Assembly (NCBI RefSeq): GCF_023228165.1
Contig: NZ_JALOBS010000004.1
Span: 75,843 to 139,842, forward strand
From: Methylomonas sp.
GTDB lineage: Bacteria; Pseudomonadota; Gammaproteobacteria; Methylococcales; Methylomonadaceae
DNA: 64,000 nt
Direction: 5' to 3'
Shown: piece after piece, positions 8,091-17,230 of the stretch
Layout: every line of letters begins with the position of its first letter
Numbering within the stretch: the stretch's first letter is position 1
The notes under the pieces: generated by a model
Seen by the model: the letters and a program-made list of their open reading frames with translations, nothing else
What the model was told of the DNA's origin: nothing
Database searches by the model: none
Program-made: the position numbers and the translations under genes

Positions 8091-9308
8091 ATGCCGCTAT
8101 TTTCCTACAAGGTAGTTAACAACCAAGGCCTGACCGAAGAAGGTGTGCGCGATGCCAAGGACGAGCAAACCTTGTTGCTGGAGTTGCAAAACCAGGGGTT
8201 GATTCCCATCCGTATCGAACCGGCCAAGGATAAGACCTTTCTGGGCTTTCGGCTTAAATCGGCCGCGGTACGCTTGTCCAATAAAGAAATCGGTATGCTA
8301 ACCGGTGAGTTGGCGACCTTGCTGGAATCCGGTTTGCCGCTGGACCGCTCGTTGACGATTTTGTTGCAGTTGACCGAAGACAATCCCAAACTGAATAAAC
8401 TGGTGACCAACGTGTTGGAAAAGGTCAAGGCCGGTAAGGCTCTGGCCGATGCGTTGGAAAGCCAGAGCGGGGTATTTTCCAAGTTTTATCTCAACATGAT
8501 CCGCGCCGGCGAAATGGGCGGCAATCTGGGCGGGGTCTTGCAGCGCTTGGGCGAATACATGGAGCGCAGCCAGGAGTTGAAAGACACCGTCAGCACCGCG
8601 TTGATCTATCCGGCCATTTTGCTGGTCATGTCATTGGCGTCGTTGTTTGTGATGTTGACCTTTGTGGTGCCGCAGTTCAAGGAAATGTTCGATAGCGCAG
8701 GTCAATCGCTGCCGGTTCCGACCCAGATCGTGGTGGGCCTGGCGGAGTTTTTACAAAGTTATTGGTGGCTGCTGCTGCTGTTGGTGCTGGGTGCGGTCCA
8801 GTTCATGAAATCGCAATTAAGTAATCCGGTTAGCAAAAAAGACTGGGATCGGCGGTTTTTGAACGCTCCTTTGTTCGGCGAGATTATCATCAATTTGGAA
8901 ACCGCCAATTTCAGTCGCACCTTCGGCACTTTATTGGGCAACGGAGTGTCCATCCTGAAGTCGCTGGGTATCGTGCGGGAAACCGTCACCAACGGCGTGC
9001 TGGAGGATTTGCTGGCGGATGCGGAAGAACAATTAAAACAAGGCCGTACCATGTCGGAAGCCCTGTCCAAACAAAACCTGTTTCCCAAGCTGGCCGTGCA
9101 AATGATTAAAATGGGCGAGGAAACCGGTAAATTGGAAGAGATGCTGATGCGTATCGCGGTGATTTACGACAAGCAGCTGAAAACCACCATCCAGCGTATG
9201 CTGGCCTTGCTGGAGCCGGCTTTGATAATTTCCTTGGGGCTAATGATCGCCGGTATCATCGTGTCTATTTTGTTAGCTATTTTAAGTGTCAACGATCTTG
9301 CTGTTTAA
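8091..9308 (+). CDS. gspF: type II secretion inner-membrane platform protein GspF
   Basis: A 405-residue GspF/PilC-type protein with two repeated cytoplasmic GspF domains: LTGELATLLESGLPLDRSL (~66-84) and SRTFGTLLGNGVSILKSL (~270-287). Transmembrane segments lie at about 165-190, 218-240 and 375-400. It anchors the pseudopilus assembly machine in the inner membrane and normally contacts the ATPase GspE and GspL. It is the first gene of an operon running to gspD. No gspE is found next to it, although gspE usually precedes gspF, so the ATPase must be encoded elsewhere. Confidence 0.93.
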   Translation: MPLFSYKVVNNQGLTEEGVRDAKDEQTLLLELQNQGLIPIRIEPAKDKTFLGFRLKSAAVRLSNKEIGMLTGELATLLESGLPLDRSLTILLQLTEDNPKLNKLVTNVLEKVKAGKALADALESQSGVFSKFYLNMIRAGEMGGNLGGVLQRLGEYMERSQELKDTVSTALIYPAILLVMSLASLFVMLTFVVPQFKEMFDSAGQSLPVPTQIVVGLAEFLQSYWWLLLLLVLGAVQFMKSQLSNPVSKKDWDRRFLNAPLFGEIIINLETANFSRTFGTLLGNGVSILKSLGIVRETVTNGVLEDLLADAEEQLKQGRTMSEALSKQNLFPKLAVQMIKMGEETGKLEEMLMRIAVIYDKQLKTTIQRMLALLEPALIISLGLMIAGIIVSILLAILSVNDLAV

Positions 9309-9321
9309 AGGAGGAGCAATC

Positions 9322-9747
9322 ATGCAACACACATATCGCCGCCAAAGCGGTTTTACTTTGCTGGAACTGCTGGTGGTATTAGGGATTATCGCTTTGCTGG
9401 CCGGTATCGTCGGTCCGCAAGTCATGAAGCATATGGGGGCGTCCAAAACCAAGGCGGCCAAAGTGCAGATAGAAGATCTGGCGGCGGCGCTGGATATGTA
9501 CAAACTGGATGAGGGGCGTTACCCCACCCAACAACAAGGTCTGACGGCATTGATCGAAAAACCCAACGACGCCAGACGCTGGAATGGCCCTTATTTACGG
9601 AAGGAAAAAGTCCCGCAAGACCCCTGGATGAATGAATATCACTACGTATTCCCCGGTCAACACGGCAGTTTCGATGTGTTCAGCTACGGCGCCGATGAAA
9701 AAGAAGGCGGCGAGGGCGAAGACCAGGACATCAATAGCTGGGAATAA
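9322..9747 (+). CDS. gspG: type II secretion major pseudopilin GspG
   Basis: Start at the ATG preceded by AAAGGAGGA, a strong ribosome binding site, giving 141 residues. The prepilin signature G|FTLLELLVVLGIIALLAG follows a nine-residue basic leader; cleavage is after Gly and the mature protein begins with Phe carrying Glu at +5. The C-terminal GADEKEGGEGEDQDINSWE matches the calcium-binding loop of GspG major pseudopilins. It polymerises into the periplasmic pseudopilus that drives substrate through GspD. The strong binding site fits its need for high abundance. Confidence 0.95.
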   Translation: MQHTYRRQSGFTLLELLVVLGIIALLAGIVGPQVMKHMGASKTKAAKVQIEDLAAALDMYKLDEGRYPTQQQGLTALIEKPNDARRWNGPYLRKEKVPQDPWMNEYHYVFPGQHGSFDVFSYGADEKEGGEGEDQDINSWE

Positions 9748-9753
9748 GTCGCT

Positions 9754-10215
9754 GTGCCGATTGCCGTAAAATCCGCGCGGGGTTTTACCCTGCTGGAGCT
9801 GATTATCGTTTTGCTGATCAGTGTGTTGGGTTTTGCGGTAGTCGGCAGCAATATTTCTTCCGGTAATCAAAGTACCCGCATTCAGGCCGCGGCGCGAGAC
9901 ATTGCTTCCGCCATGCGTTACGCGCATGGTCAGGCCTTGATGTCCCGACAGCCGGTTAGCGTTACCGTCAATCTGGACGACAATAGTTATTCGATCAGCA
10001 ATCGCGGCAAAATTTATCGTTTGGATAGCCAAATCGATATTTCAGTTACCGTAGCCGAAGAAGAGTTTAGCGAGGGGCGGGAGGCCAGCATTCGTTTTTT
10101 CGGTGACGGCTCTTCAACCGGTGGGCGGATTACCTTGGAATGGGGCAAGCAATTGCGGCGTATCGATGTGAATTGGATTACCGGAGCGGTAGCAATACAT
10201 GATTCGGCGGCATAA
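9754..10215 (+). CDS. gspH: type II secretion minor pseudopilin GspH
   Basis: A 153-residue protein from a GTG six bases after the gspG stop. It begins with a short basic leader and G|FTLLELIIVLLISVLGFAVVG, the prepilin cleavage site. ARDIASAMRYAHGQALMSRQPVSVTVNL is the typical helix-strand transition of GspH/FimT pseudopilins. It is thought to link the tip complex (GspI-J-K) to the GspG fibre. Its 3' end overlaps gspI by 17 bases. Confidence 0.9.
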   Translation: MPIAVKSARGFTLLELIIVLLISVLGFAVVGSNISSGNQSTRIQAAARDIASAMRYAHGQALMSRQPVSVTVNLDDNSYSISNRGKIYRLDSQIDISVTVAEEEFSEGREASIRFFGDGSSTGGRITLEWGKQLRRIDVNWITGAVAIHDSAA

Positions 10216-10627
10216 GGGCTTCTCTCTGCTGGAGATACTGGTGGCGTTCGCCATCATGGCCGTGGCCTTGACCATCGTGTTGCGCATCTTCGGTTCCGGA
10301 GTTAATGCGGCGGTAATATCCGAAGAATACAATCTGGCCGTTCAGCTCGCCGAATCTTTAGCCGCCCGCACCGGGGTGGAAACGCCTTTGCAGGTTGGCG
10401 AAACCTTTGGTAGCGAGGCGGATAAGTATGATTGGCTGGTCAAAATAGCGCCGGTGGCCGAGCCGCCCGTGTCCGGGCGCCGTTTTCCATCCCAGCAGGA
10501 TCAGCCCGCGCAGCCCAGCCAAAAATTGATGAAGGTGAGTGTACGGGTAAGCTGGGGCGAAGATGTCGATAGGCAACGCAGTGTGCAGTTGGACAGCCTG
10601 AGAATCTGGCGGGAACCCGTCCTGTGA
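10199..10627 (+). CDS. gspI: type II secretion minor pseudopilin GspI
   Basis: A 142-residue protein with leader MIRRHKG and G|FSLLEILVAFAIMAVALTIVLRIFG. FSLLEVLVA-type starts and the EYNLAVQLAESLAA segment are characteristic of GspI. The globular domain is small and ends with SLRIWRE. GspI nucleates the pseudopilus tip together with GspJ and GspK. It overlaps gspH at its start and gspJ by four bases at its end. Confidence 0.88.
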   Translation: MIRRHKGFSLLEILVAFAIMAVALTIVLRIFGSGVNAAVISEEYNLAVQLAESLAARTGVETPLQVGETFGSEADKYDWLVKIAPVAEPPVSGRRFPSQQDQPAQPSQKLMKVSVRVSWGEDVDRQRSVQLDSLRIWREPVL

Positions 10628-11301
10628 AACCGTTTCGCCGCAACGGCTTTACCTTGATTGAGGTCTTGATCGCCATGACGCTGTTAGGCGTGATGGTGGT
10701 TTTGTTGTTCAGCAGTTTGCGGATTGCCGCGGAAAGTTGGAACGCCGGCGAAAGCAAGATGGCTGCGGTTAACCAAAAGGCCGTGGTGTACCAGTTTTTC
10801 AAACGGCATTTAACGGCGATCCGGCCTTTACCGATGTTGAATACCGAGCCCTCCTACAGCTTGGATGCGGTACCGGCCTTTCAAGGTTTTCCACAAAGTT
10901 TAAGGTTTGTCGCAGCCTTGCCGGCCAGTTCCGCACGCAAAGGATTGCAGCTGTTTAGCATTGCCCTGGACCCTGAAAACAGTGCGACTTTGTTGGTGGC
11001 GTTAACGCCTTATCGCGTGACCGAGGCCGATCAAGAGCCGGTTAAACCCGAGGTGTTGCTGGAGAGCATCGCCGGTTTAAAGTTTGCTTATTTCGGCAGG
11101 ATAGAGGAGTTTGCCGAGCCTCAATGGCTAGAAGAATGGGCGGCTATCGAGAGTTTGCCTAGTTTGATCAAAGTGTCTATTGCCTTAAAGGATGGCAGCT
11201 ATTGGCCGGATATGATTTTTCCCTTGAAAATTACCCGTGCGGCCAATACCCAAAGCGTAGCTGACGATGGCCAGATTAATGAAGACACGGATCAACGCTA
11301 A
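10624..11301 (+). CDS. gspJ: type II secretion minor pseudopilin GspJ
   Basis: A 225-residue protein beginning with GTG at the ATG-like overlap with gspI. It has leader KPFRRNG and G|FTLIEVLIAMTLLGVMVVLLFSSLRIA, a canonical prepilin N-terminus with Glu at +5. The remaining beta-rich domain (~40-220) is longer than in GspH and GspI, as expected for GspJ of the tip complex. It overlaps gspK by 35 bases. Confidence 0.87.
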   Translation: MKPFRRNGFTLIEVLIAMTLLGVMVVLLFSSLRIAAESWNAGESKMAAVNQKAVVYQFFKRHLTAIRPLPMLNTEPSYSLDAVPAFQGFPQSLRFVAALPASSARKGLQLFSIALDPENSATLLVALTPYRVTEADQEPVKPEVLLESIAGLKFAYFGRIEEFAEPQWLEEWAAIESLPSLIKVSIALKDGSYWPDMIFPLKITRAANTQSVADDGQINEDTDQR

Positions 11302-12271
11302 ATTACCGCCGTCGTTCAATGTCCGGCAGCAGGGGCTGGCGTTGGTCATTGTAATCTGGATACTGACCCTGCTGACTTTGATGGCCGGGAGCTTTGCCAT
11401 GAGCATGCGCCGCGAAAGCAGCGTCAGTTACGCCATTACCGCCAATGCCAAGGCCCTGGCTTTGGCGGAAAGCGGCATCCACTTGGCGGAGTTTAATTTG
11501 AGTCAGGCCGATCCCGAACAGCGTTGGTTAGCGAATGGAACGATTTATGAAATAATTGGGCAGGAAAGCCGGATGCGGATACGTATTTTTTCCGAAGCCG
11601 GCAAAGTCGATATCAACATGTCCGGCGAAGAGCAACTGGCGGCGGTTTTAAAGTCAGTGTTGCCCGATGACTGGGAACGCCAGCATGTGTTGAATGCAAT
11701 TTTGGATTGGCGGGATGCCGATGACGATACCCGCACCCAAGGTGCCGAGAAACGCCAATATAAATTAGCCGGCTTGTCCTATGGGCCGAGTAATGCTGCT
11801 TTTCAAAGCCTGGAGGAATTGCAGTCGGTTTTAGGTATGAATGAAACAATATTTAACGCCATTCAGCCCTACATAACCATCTATTCGTCAGCCGCCGAAC
11901 TTAATCAACGCGAGGCCTCGCCCGAATTGCTGAATATTCTGGCCGCGGACCTGAAGGACCGTAATATTCAGGATGCGGCGCTGCAAAAAAACTTAAATGA
12001 TACAGCGAGTACCGATAAGGCCACGGCTGATTTCGAGCAGCCATTTACCGGCGAAAATCAAACCTATACTATTATTGTCGAAGTGGAAATGCAGCAAGCG
12101 GCCTCGGCGAGTCTGGAGGTTGTAGTGCAATTCCAGGGCAGCGATAGCGCAATCCCTTTCGATACGCTGGATTGGAAACAAAATTTACAAACTTCGTCGT
12201 TATTTAACAACTCAATGGAATATTCGGTAATTACGATTCAAGATGAATTTAGATACGACGATCGATTTTGA
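11267..12271 (+). CDS. gspK: type II secretion minor pseudopilin GspK
   Basis: About 334 residues; an ATG at 11279 would be equally acceptable as a start. After a basic leader the hydrophobic segment QQGLALVIVIWILTLLTLMAG contains the cleavage site after Gly. As usual for GspK it lacks the +5 Glu. The large globular domain includes KVDINMSGEEQLAAVL and DWRDADDDTR, matching the helix-hairpin-helix-like alpha domain of GspK. GspK caps the pseudopilus. It overlaps gspL by 29 bases. Confidence 0.9.
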   Translation: MARLMKTRINAKLPPSFNVRQQGLALVIVIWILTLLTLMAGSFAMSMRRESSVSYAITANAKALALAESGIHLAEFNLSQADPEQRWLANGTIYEIIGQESRMRIRIFSEAGKVDINMSGEEQLAAVLKSVLPDDWERQHVLNAILDWRDADDDTRTQGAEKRQYKLAGLSYGPSNAAFQSLEELQSVLGMNETIFNAIQPYITIYSSAAELNQREASPELLNILAADLKDRNIQDAALQKNLNDTASTDKATADFEQPFTGENQTYTIIVEVEMQQAASASLEVVVQFQGSDSAIPFDTLDWKQNLQTSSLFNNSMEYSVITIQDEFRYDDRF

Positions 12272-13451
12272 TTTAAAGAAATTTTTTCAGTGGTGGGGCG
12301 GCGAACTGGCGTTTTTGGTGCCGAAAGGTTTGCGGCAACACATGCGGGAGCGGCATGGCAGCGTTATTTTTACCCCTTTGACACAGGGTTTTGAAGTGGC
12401 GCTGCTGGATGATGAGGAAAACGTCGTCGCGAGGCGTAGCGTCGATTTAAACCAGCCTGGCAATTTTCAGCTACTTAAAAACCAATATCCGGCTATGGAG
12501 AAAGCCGACATAGTGCTGCGGCTGTCCGCCGAGCAGGCCTTGCATAAACAGCTTTATTTGCCCGCAGCCGTACAAGAAAATTTGCGGCAAGTGGTGGGAT
12601 TCGAATTGGACCGGTACACGCCTTTTAATGCCGAACAAGTCTATTTCACTTTAGTATCCTTGGGCAGTACAGAGCATGCGCAACTGCGGATACTATTGAT
12701 TGCGGTACCGAAGCCGCGTCTGGATGAACAATTAGCCAACCTGGCATTGTTGGGCGTGCAGCCGCATAAAGTGGATTTTGCGCCGGCAGTGGCCGATTTT
12801 CCGCAAACCCGCAACGCCTATAATTTGTTGCCGGACCGTTTTAGGCGGCAGGGCAGCAAATTGGGCCAATCCCTGCAATGGTTGGTCAGCGCGGTTTTAT
12901 TGCTGTTGCTGCTGGCTGTGATGGTCTGGCCGGTCTGGCGGGAGGGTCAAGCGGTTGAAAGCCTGCAAACCCGCATCAAACAACTGGAAAAACAAAATCG
13001 GGTAGTCGACCAGCAGCAAAGCGAAATCGACGCGTTGCACGCGGAAACCCAAAAATTGATCGATATCAAGCAGCAGTCGCCAGCCTTATTGGTGGTGTTA
13101 AATGAACTGAGCCGGTTGTTGAATGACGAAACCTGGTTGACGCATTTACATTTTTCCGATAATCACATGCAGATCCAGGGCCAATCGCCGGCTGCCTCGG
13201 CGTTGATCAGCACCCTGGAAGGTTCCGAATTTTTCAGCGATGTCAGTTTCGTTTCGCCGTTGACGCAGGATAAAACCAGCGGACGCGAGCGATTTCAGAT
13301 TAGTATGACGGTCAACACTCCGGTCAGTACGTTGCAAACCGATACGGCGGTTTCCACGGATGTGCCGGATGTTGAATATCTCGATAGCGAGCCTGAACAT
13401 ACCCCGGAACCCGAGCCGCGGGAAACTGCCGAGGAGCTGGGCGATGAATGA
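12243..13451 (+). CDS. gspL: type II secretion assembly protein GspL (with PilN-like C-terminal part)
   Basis: A 402-residue protein. The N-terminal part (~1-205) has the actin-like cytoplasmic fold of GspL/PilM, with LRQVVGFELDRYTPFNAEQVYF as a clear family segment. A single helix (~213-233) is followed by a coiled coil and a periplasmic ferredoxin-like domain that resembles PilN (LLVVLNELSRLLNDETWLTHLHF). An acidic, Pro/Glu-rich tail closes it. GspL normally tethers the GspE ATPase to the inner membrane. The PilM-PilN-like arrangement shows the shared ancestry with type IV pili. It overlaps gspM by eight bases. Confidence 0.85.
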   Translation: MNLDTTIDFDLKKFFQWWGGELAFLVPKGLRQHMRERHGSVIFTPLTQGFEVALLDDEENVVARRSVDLNQPGNFQLLKNQYPAMEKADIVLRLSAEQALHKQLYLPAAVQENLRQVVGFELDRYTPFNAEQVYFTLVSLGSTEHAQLRILLIAVPKPRLDEQLANLALLGVQPHKVDFAPAVADFPQTRNAYNLLPDRFRRQGSKLGQSLQWLVSAVLLLLLLAVMVWPVWREGQAVESLQTRIKQLEKQNRVVDQQQSEIDALHAETQKLIDIKQQSPALLVVLNELSRLLNDETWLTHLHFSDNHMQIQGQSPAASALISTLEGSEFFSDVSFVSPLTQDKTSGRERFQISMTVNTPVSTLQTDTAVSTDVPDVEYLDSEPEHTPEPEPRETAEELGDE

Positions 13452-14022
13452 TTTGCATTGGCAGCGTTGGCTGGCTGTCGGCCTATTACTGCTGGTGGTT
13501 TCGGCCGCGGTGTTCGCCGTTTTGTTGCCGTTAATCAGCACCGGTTTGGCTTACCACGAAGAAAAAAACGATTTATTGTTCCGGTTGCAACGCCAGCAAA
13601 CCATAGCCGGTCGCGAATCCCAGGTGGCGGCGGCATTGGAAGAGATCAAGCAGCAATTTTCCGAGCAAGGCTATTTTAGTACCAGTACCACCGAAGCACT
13701 TGCCTCCGCCGAACTACAAAACATCGTTAAAACCGCCGTGGCCGATGCGGGCGGACAATTAACCAGTACCCAAGGTTTACCAGGAAAGGATGCGGACGGA
13801 TTTTTTCGGGTTGCCGTGAAAGTGCGGATGACAGGCAGCATGGAAGCCTTGGTCGGCGTGTTGCACAGTATCGAGACCGCGGTGCCGGTTTTGGTCGTCG
13901 ATCAACTGGATATCAACCCGGTGCGAGGCGTGCGCAACCGCAAAACCAATAAAGTCGAGCCCAGCGATCAACTGAACGTCAGTTTTCAGGTGGTGAGTTT
14001 TCTGCGGAGCCCGAATCCATGA
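13444..14022 (+). CDS. gspM: type II secretion assembly protein GspM
   Basis: 192 residues from the ATG inside the end of gspL. One N-terminal transmembrane helix (~9-33) is followed by a coiled-coil segment and a small periplasmic ferredoxin-like domain (VAVKVRMTGSMEALVGVLHSIETAVPVLVVDQLDI). This matches the GspM/PilO-like partner of GspL. It should heterodimerise with GspL in the inner-membrane platform. The assignment rests on position, topology and this domain; sequence conservation in GspM is low. Confidence 0.82.
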   Translation: MNDLHWQRWLAVGLLLLVVSAAVFAVLLPLISTGLAYHEEKNDLLFRLQRQQTIAGRESQVAAALEEIKQQFSEQGYFSTSTTEALASAELQNIVKTAVADAGGQLTSTQGLPGKDADGFFRVAVKVRMTGSMEALVGVLHSIETAVPVLVVDQLDINPVRGVRNRKTNKVEPSDQLNVSFQVVSFLRSPNP

Positions 14023-14621
14023 ACAGCCGATTTTTTAAATGGCAATTAATCGCCTCTGCCTGCTTGACGGTAATCTTGCTGGCTGAGTGGATCATGGGCG
14101 AAACCCAAGGTAATCAATTACAAACCATTCTGGATAAAACCATCCAAAGCGAATATCAGTCCGAATCCATGCCGGTCTTAACGCAGCCTAGGCCATTTAA
14201 TGACAGTATGAATGAGATAGTCGAGCGGCCCTTGTTTATCGAAGGCCGCAAGCCTTTGCCCGAGCAGGTGGTAGAGGGGCCGGAAACCACGGACAATGGT
14301 CAGCTGGACGATTGGCAGTTAATTGGGATTTACGATAAAAATAACCGAAAGATAGCCTTGTTCCGTAAACAAAACGAAGCTAAAACCTTTTTAAAACTCA
14401 ATGAAACCCAAATGATAACCGGCTGGCAACTTAAACAAATTCAGAGTGACCGAGTGGTTTTGCAGCAAGGCGGGCAACAAAAATCCATTATGCTTAGAAA
14501 ACCGCGCGTGCAAGCTCCCGTGCCCATTCGGTCTAACAGACCCGTCATTCCAGCTAAACCACGAGCCTTGGTAGCGCCGATCCATAATAATTCTTCTGAG
14601 AATACCAACAATGACAGTTAA
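14019..14621 (+). CDS. type II secretion GspC/GspN-like protein
   Basis: A 200-residue protein with a short cytoplasmic N-terminus, one transmembrane helix (~9-26) and a periplasmic part. DDWQLIGIYDKNNRKIALF and ETFLKLNE-like strands (~90-150) resemble the HR domain of GspC, the piece that touches the secretin. The tail is Pro/Arg-rich. No PDZ domain is visible, so it is a short GspC (or a GspN-type substitute as used in operons of this gene order). Start and stop overlap gspM (4 bases) and gspD (11 bases), which supports a structural role in the same machine. Confidence 0.7.
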   Translation: MNSRFFKWQLIASACLTVILLAEWIMGETQGNQLQTILDKTIQSEYQSESMPVLTQPRPFNDSMNEIVERPLFIEGRKPLPEQVVEGPETTDNGQLDDWQLIGIYDKNNRKIALFRKQNEAKTFLKLNETQMITGWQLKQIQSDRVVLQQGGQQKSIMLRKPRVQAPVPIRSNRPVIPAKPRALVAPIHNNSSENTNNDS

Positions 14622-16881
14622 AACCCGCAAAGCGCCGCGAATTCTGGTGCTGGCCTTGTCGATGACGGGCTGTGAATTTATCGGCCCGCAGCTGCATGAA
14701 AAAATGCCGCTTCCGCAAGCTGCACCGATTCGGGACGAACAATTCACCGCGCCGGAAAGTGATGATGGCAGTTCCAAAACCGCCAAGGTCGAAATTTTCC
14801 CTAACAGCGAGTCCACTATCAATGCCGGCAGGAGCGGCTCTTCGGCCCCGAAGGGCTCGGGTAAGGGCGAATACAGCTTGAATTTTGACGACGCCGATTT
14901 GGGCGAAGTGGCCAAAGTGATTTTGAGCGATATTCTGGGTAAAAATTACACGTTAAGTCCGCAAGTCACCGGTAAAGTCACCTTGCAAACCACCCAACCC
15001 TTGACCAGGGACGATTTGATTCCCACCCTGGAGATGCTGTTAAGCGTCAATAACGCCGCCTTGGTGGTCGAGTCCGGCATGTATTTGATCAAGCCGTCCA
15101 ATGAAGCGATGTATAGCAGCTCGTTTAAAACCCTGGGTACTTCCAATTTGCCGTCCGGTTACCAAACCCGGGTAATCCCTGTGCACAACGTGGCCGCGAC
15201 GGAAATTGCCGACATACTCAAACCCCTTTTGCCGGAAAAATCCCAGCTATACGCCGATCCGAATCGCAATATTATCTTGGTGTCCGGTTCGGCAGGCGAA
15301 TTGATTCGAATTTTGGATGTGGTACGCACTTTTGACATCGATGTGCTGCGGGGACGTTCGTTTGCCTTGTTTACCCCAGCTCACGTCGATGCCGGCAAAA
15401 TCATCGAAGAACTGCAGGAGATTTTTAGCCGAAAGTCTAGCGAAGGAAAAACTGGCGACGACAGCTTTTTCCGTTTTATCGAAATCGAACGCATGAATGC
15501 GGTATTGGCCATCACCCACAATGCCAAATATTTGCAGGATATCGAAAGCTGGGTGTTTCGGCTGGACAGGACCAATCCGGAGGCCAGCGGCGGCGTGAAT
15601 GTGTATCGGGCCCAGCATGTCAGTGCCGTGGACCTAGCCAACACTTTGAGCAATATTTTTGGCACCGGCACGGGGCGCAGTAGTCGTTCGGCATCGATCG
15701 CTTCGGGACGTAGGTCCATGTCGGCCAGTAACAAATCGAGTGGAGGCACAAGCAACAGTAGTTCCTCCTCATCATCGTCCGGGACGAGCGCGGCTGGAGG
15801 ATCGGGTAGTGGCATAATGGACAAATCGCTAAGCGATAGAAATCAGAGTGGAAGCGCTGGCTCTAACAGCATGGCTAGTAATGCCTTTGGTTCCGGCGGC
15901 ATTAACAATAATTCCGAAATGGCCAAAGTCAGAATCATTCCCGATGAAGGTAACAATGCTTTGATTATCGTGGCCAATTCGGAGGAATACGCCAAAATTC
16001 AGCGGATTCTAAGGGAATTGGATGTGTTGCCGTTGCAAGTATTGATCGATGCAACCATCGTTGAGGTCACTCTAAACAATGATTTGAAATACGGTATTCA
16101 ATGGTACTTTAGCCATAATAATGGTGGCATTAATCAAATAAATGGCGGTTCGGCCCAGGGTATCGACTTAATTAGTTTGACCAATGAGACAGCAAAAACT
16201 TTTGCTAGTGGTGGTTTTTCCTATGCGTTTTCCAGTGGCTCCAGGGATATACAGGCCGTTTTAAACGCCAGTGCCACACATAATAATATCAACGTGATTT
16301 CATCGCCTTCGTTAATGGTACTCAATAATCAGGAAGCGACTATAAAAGTGGGCGATTCCGTGCCGATCCGATCTTCGGTAACTAGCAACACCAGCAATAC
16401 CACCACAACAGGTATCGTGCAGACCAGTTCCATTCAAATGATCGACACAGGGGTTAATTTGTCGGTCAGGCCTAGAGTTAACGCTGGAGGGTTGGTGATT
16501 ATGGATATTTTGCAAAGCGTCAATCAAGCGATATCCACCACAACGAGTCAAACTATCGATTCACCAACTATTCAGAAACGAGAAATCGAAAGCAGTGTTG
16601 CCGTACAAAGCGGCGAGACCATTGTGTTGGGCGGTTTGATTAAAGAAAACAATGATTATTTACGCGATGGAGTACCCTTGCTGCATGAAATTCCAATCAT
16701 TGGTTCGCTTTTCGGCGGTACTACACGTAATAAAGATAAAAGCGAGTTGGTGGTATTGATCACGCCTCGTGTCGTGAATAGCCGTCAAGATGCGTCGCTG
16801 ATTACAGACGAATTCCGCCGCAAGCTATCTTCAATTTATGAAATTCCGCCGCCGGTGGAGGTTGATACGCCGATTCAATAG
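14611..16881 (+). CDS. gspD: type II secretion secretin GspD
   Basis: A 756-residue outer-membrane secretin. A lipoprotein signal is visible (ALSMTG|C, ~15-21), which may make its targeting self-sufficient; no pilotin gene is seen. The N0 domain starts at YSLNFDDADLGEVAKVIL, followed by the N1-N3 repeats (TRVIPVHNVAATEIADIL; VNVYRAQHVSAVDLANTL). The secretin beta-barrel has VPIRSSVT, VNLSVRPRVN, SSVAVQSGETIVLGGLI and VPLLHEIPIIGSLF. Residues ~356-434 form a long Ser/Gly/Asn-rich insertion in the N3 region. It is the outer-membrane channel of the system and the last gene of the operon. Confidence 0.95.
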   Translation: MTVKTRKAPRILVLALSMTGCEFIGPQLHEKMPLPQAAPIRDEQFTAPESDDGSSKTAKVEIFPNSESTINAGRSGSSAPKGSGKGEYSLNFDDADLGEVAKVILSDILGKNYTLSPQVTGKVTLQTTQPLTRDDLIPTLEMLLSVNNAALVVESGMYLIKPSNEAMYSSSFKTLGTSNLPSGYQTRVIPVHNVAATEIADILKPLLPEKSQLYADPNRNIILVSGSAGELIRILDVVRTFDIDVLRGRSFALFTPAHVDAGKIIEELQEIFSRKSSEGKTGDDSFFRFIEIERMNAVLAITHNAKYLQDIESWVFRLDRTNPEASGGVNVYRAQHVSAVDLANTLSNIFGTGTGRSSRSASIASGRRSMSASNKSSGGTSNSSSSSSSSGTSAAGGSGSGIMDKSLSDRNQSGSAGSNSMASNAFGSGGINNNSEMAKVRIIPDEGNNALIIVANSEEYAKIQRILRELDVLPLQVLIDATIVEVTLNNDLKYGIQWYFSHNNGGINQINGGSAQGIDLISLTNETAKTFASGGFSYAFSSGSRDIQAVLNASATHNNINVISSPSLMVLNNQEATIKVGDSVPIRSSVTSNTSNTTTTGIVQTSSIQMIDTGVNLSVRPRVNAGGLVIMDILQSVNQAISTTTSQTIDSPTIQKREIESSVAVQSGETIVLGGLIKENNDYLRDGVPLLHEIPIIGSLFGGTTRNKDKSELVVLITPRVVNSRQDASLITDEFRRKLSSIYEIPPPVEVDTPIQ

Positions 16882-16906
16882 TCTGGTAGGTCGGGTTGCC
16901 GCGATA

Positions 16907-16946
16907 CGACTGCATGGATGCAGGAGGTAGAGCTGCTATGCAGTCG
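16907..16946 (+). terminator. hairpin following gspD
   Basis: A perfect 9-bp inverted repeat CGACTGCAT / ATGCAGTCG with a 22-base loop, inside a longer imperfect palindrome covering about 16885-16962. It lies 26 bases after the gspD stop. There is no U-run; it resembles a repetitive extragenic palindrome that may also stabilise or end the operon transcript. Confidence 0.45.
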
Positions 16947-17007
16947 CGCACCCTGATCTACGATTTTATAGCGCTCTTATTTAATATTTTTTGGAGGTTT
17001 CAGTCGG

Positions 17008-17092
17008 GTAGGGCGGGCAGGTTTTTTGTGCCCACGCGGATTAAAGCTATTACCTCCAGGCGGTGGGCACGAAATGCATGTGCCCACCCTAC
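17008..17092. repeat. REP-like palindromic element between gspD and nadB
   Basis: The element starts GTAGGGCGGGCAGG and ends CCCACCCTAC. Inside it is a perfect 9-bp hairpin GGTGGGCAC / GTGCCCACC (17062-17088) and a further GTGCCCAC copy at 17028. It sits between two convergent genes, a usual place for REP/MITE elements, and could terminate both. The surrounding 16882-17230 gap holds no gene. Confidence 0.6.
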
Positions 17093-17230
17093 ATTCACTG
17101 GCCTTCAAGGTTATTAAGGGGTGTCCGGCGATATGATCTGGCATTTATATCAGTGCCTGGGCGAAAAACTTTGGTGGTTTCGGCGGGTCTGACTGCCGGA
17201 AATTCGCGCCCTTGCCGGTGCGGGCCAAGC

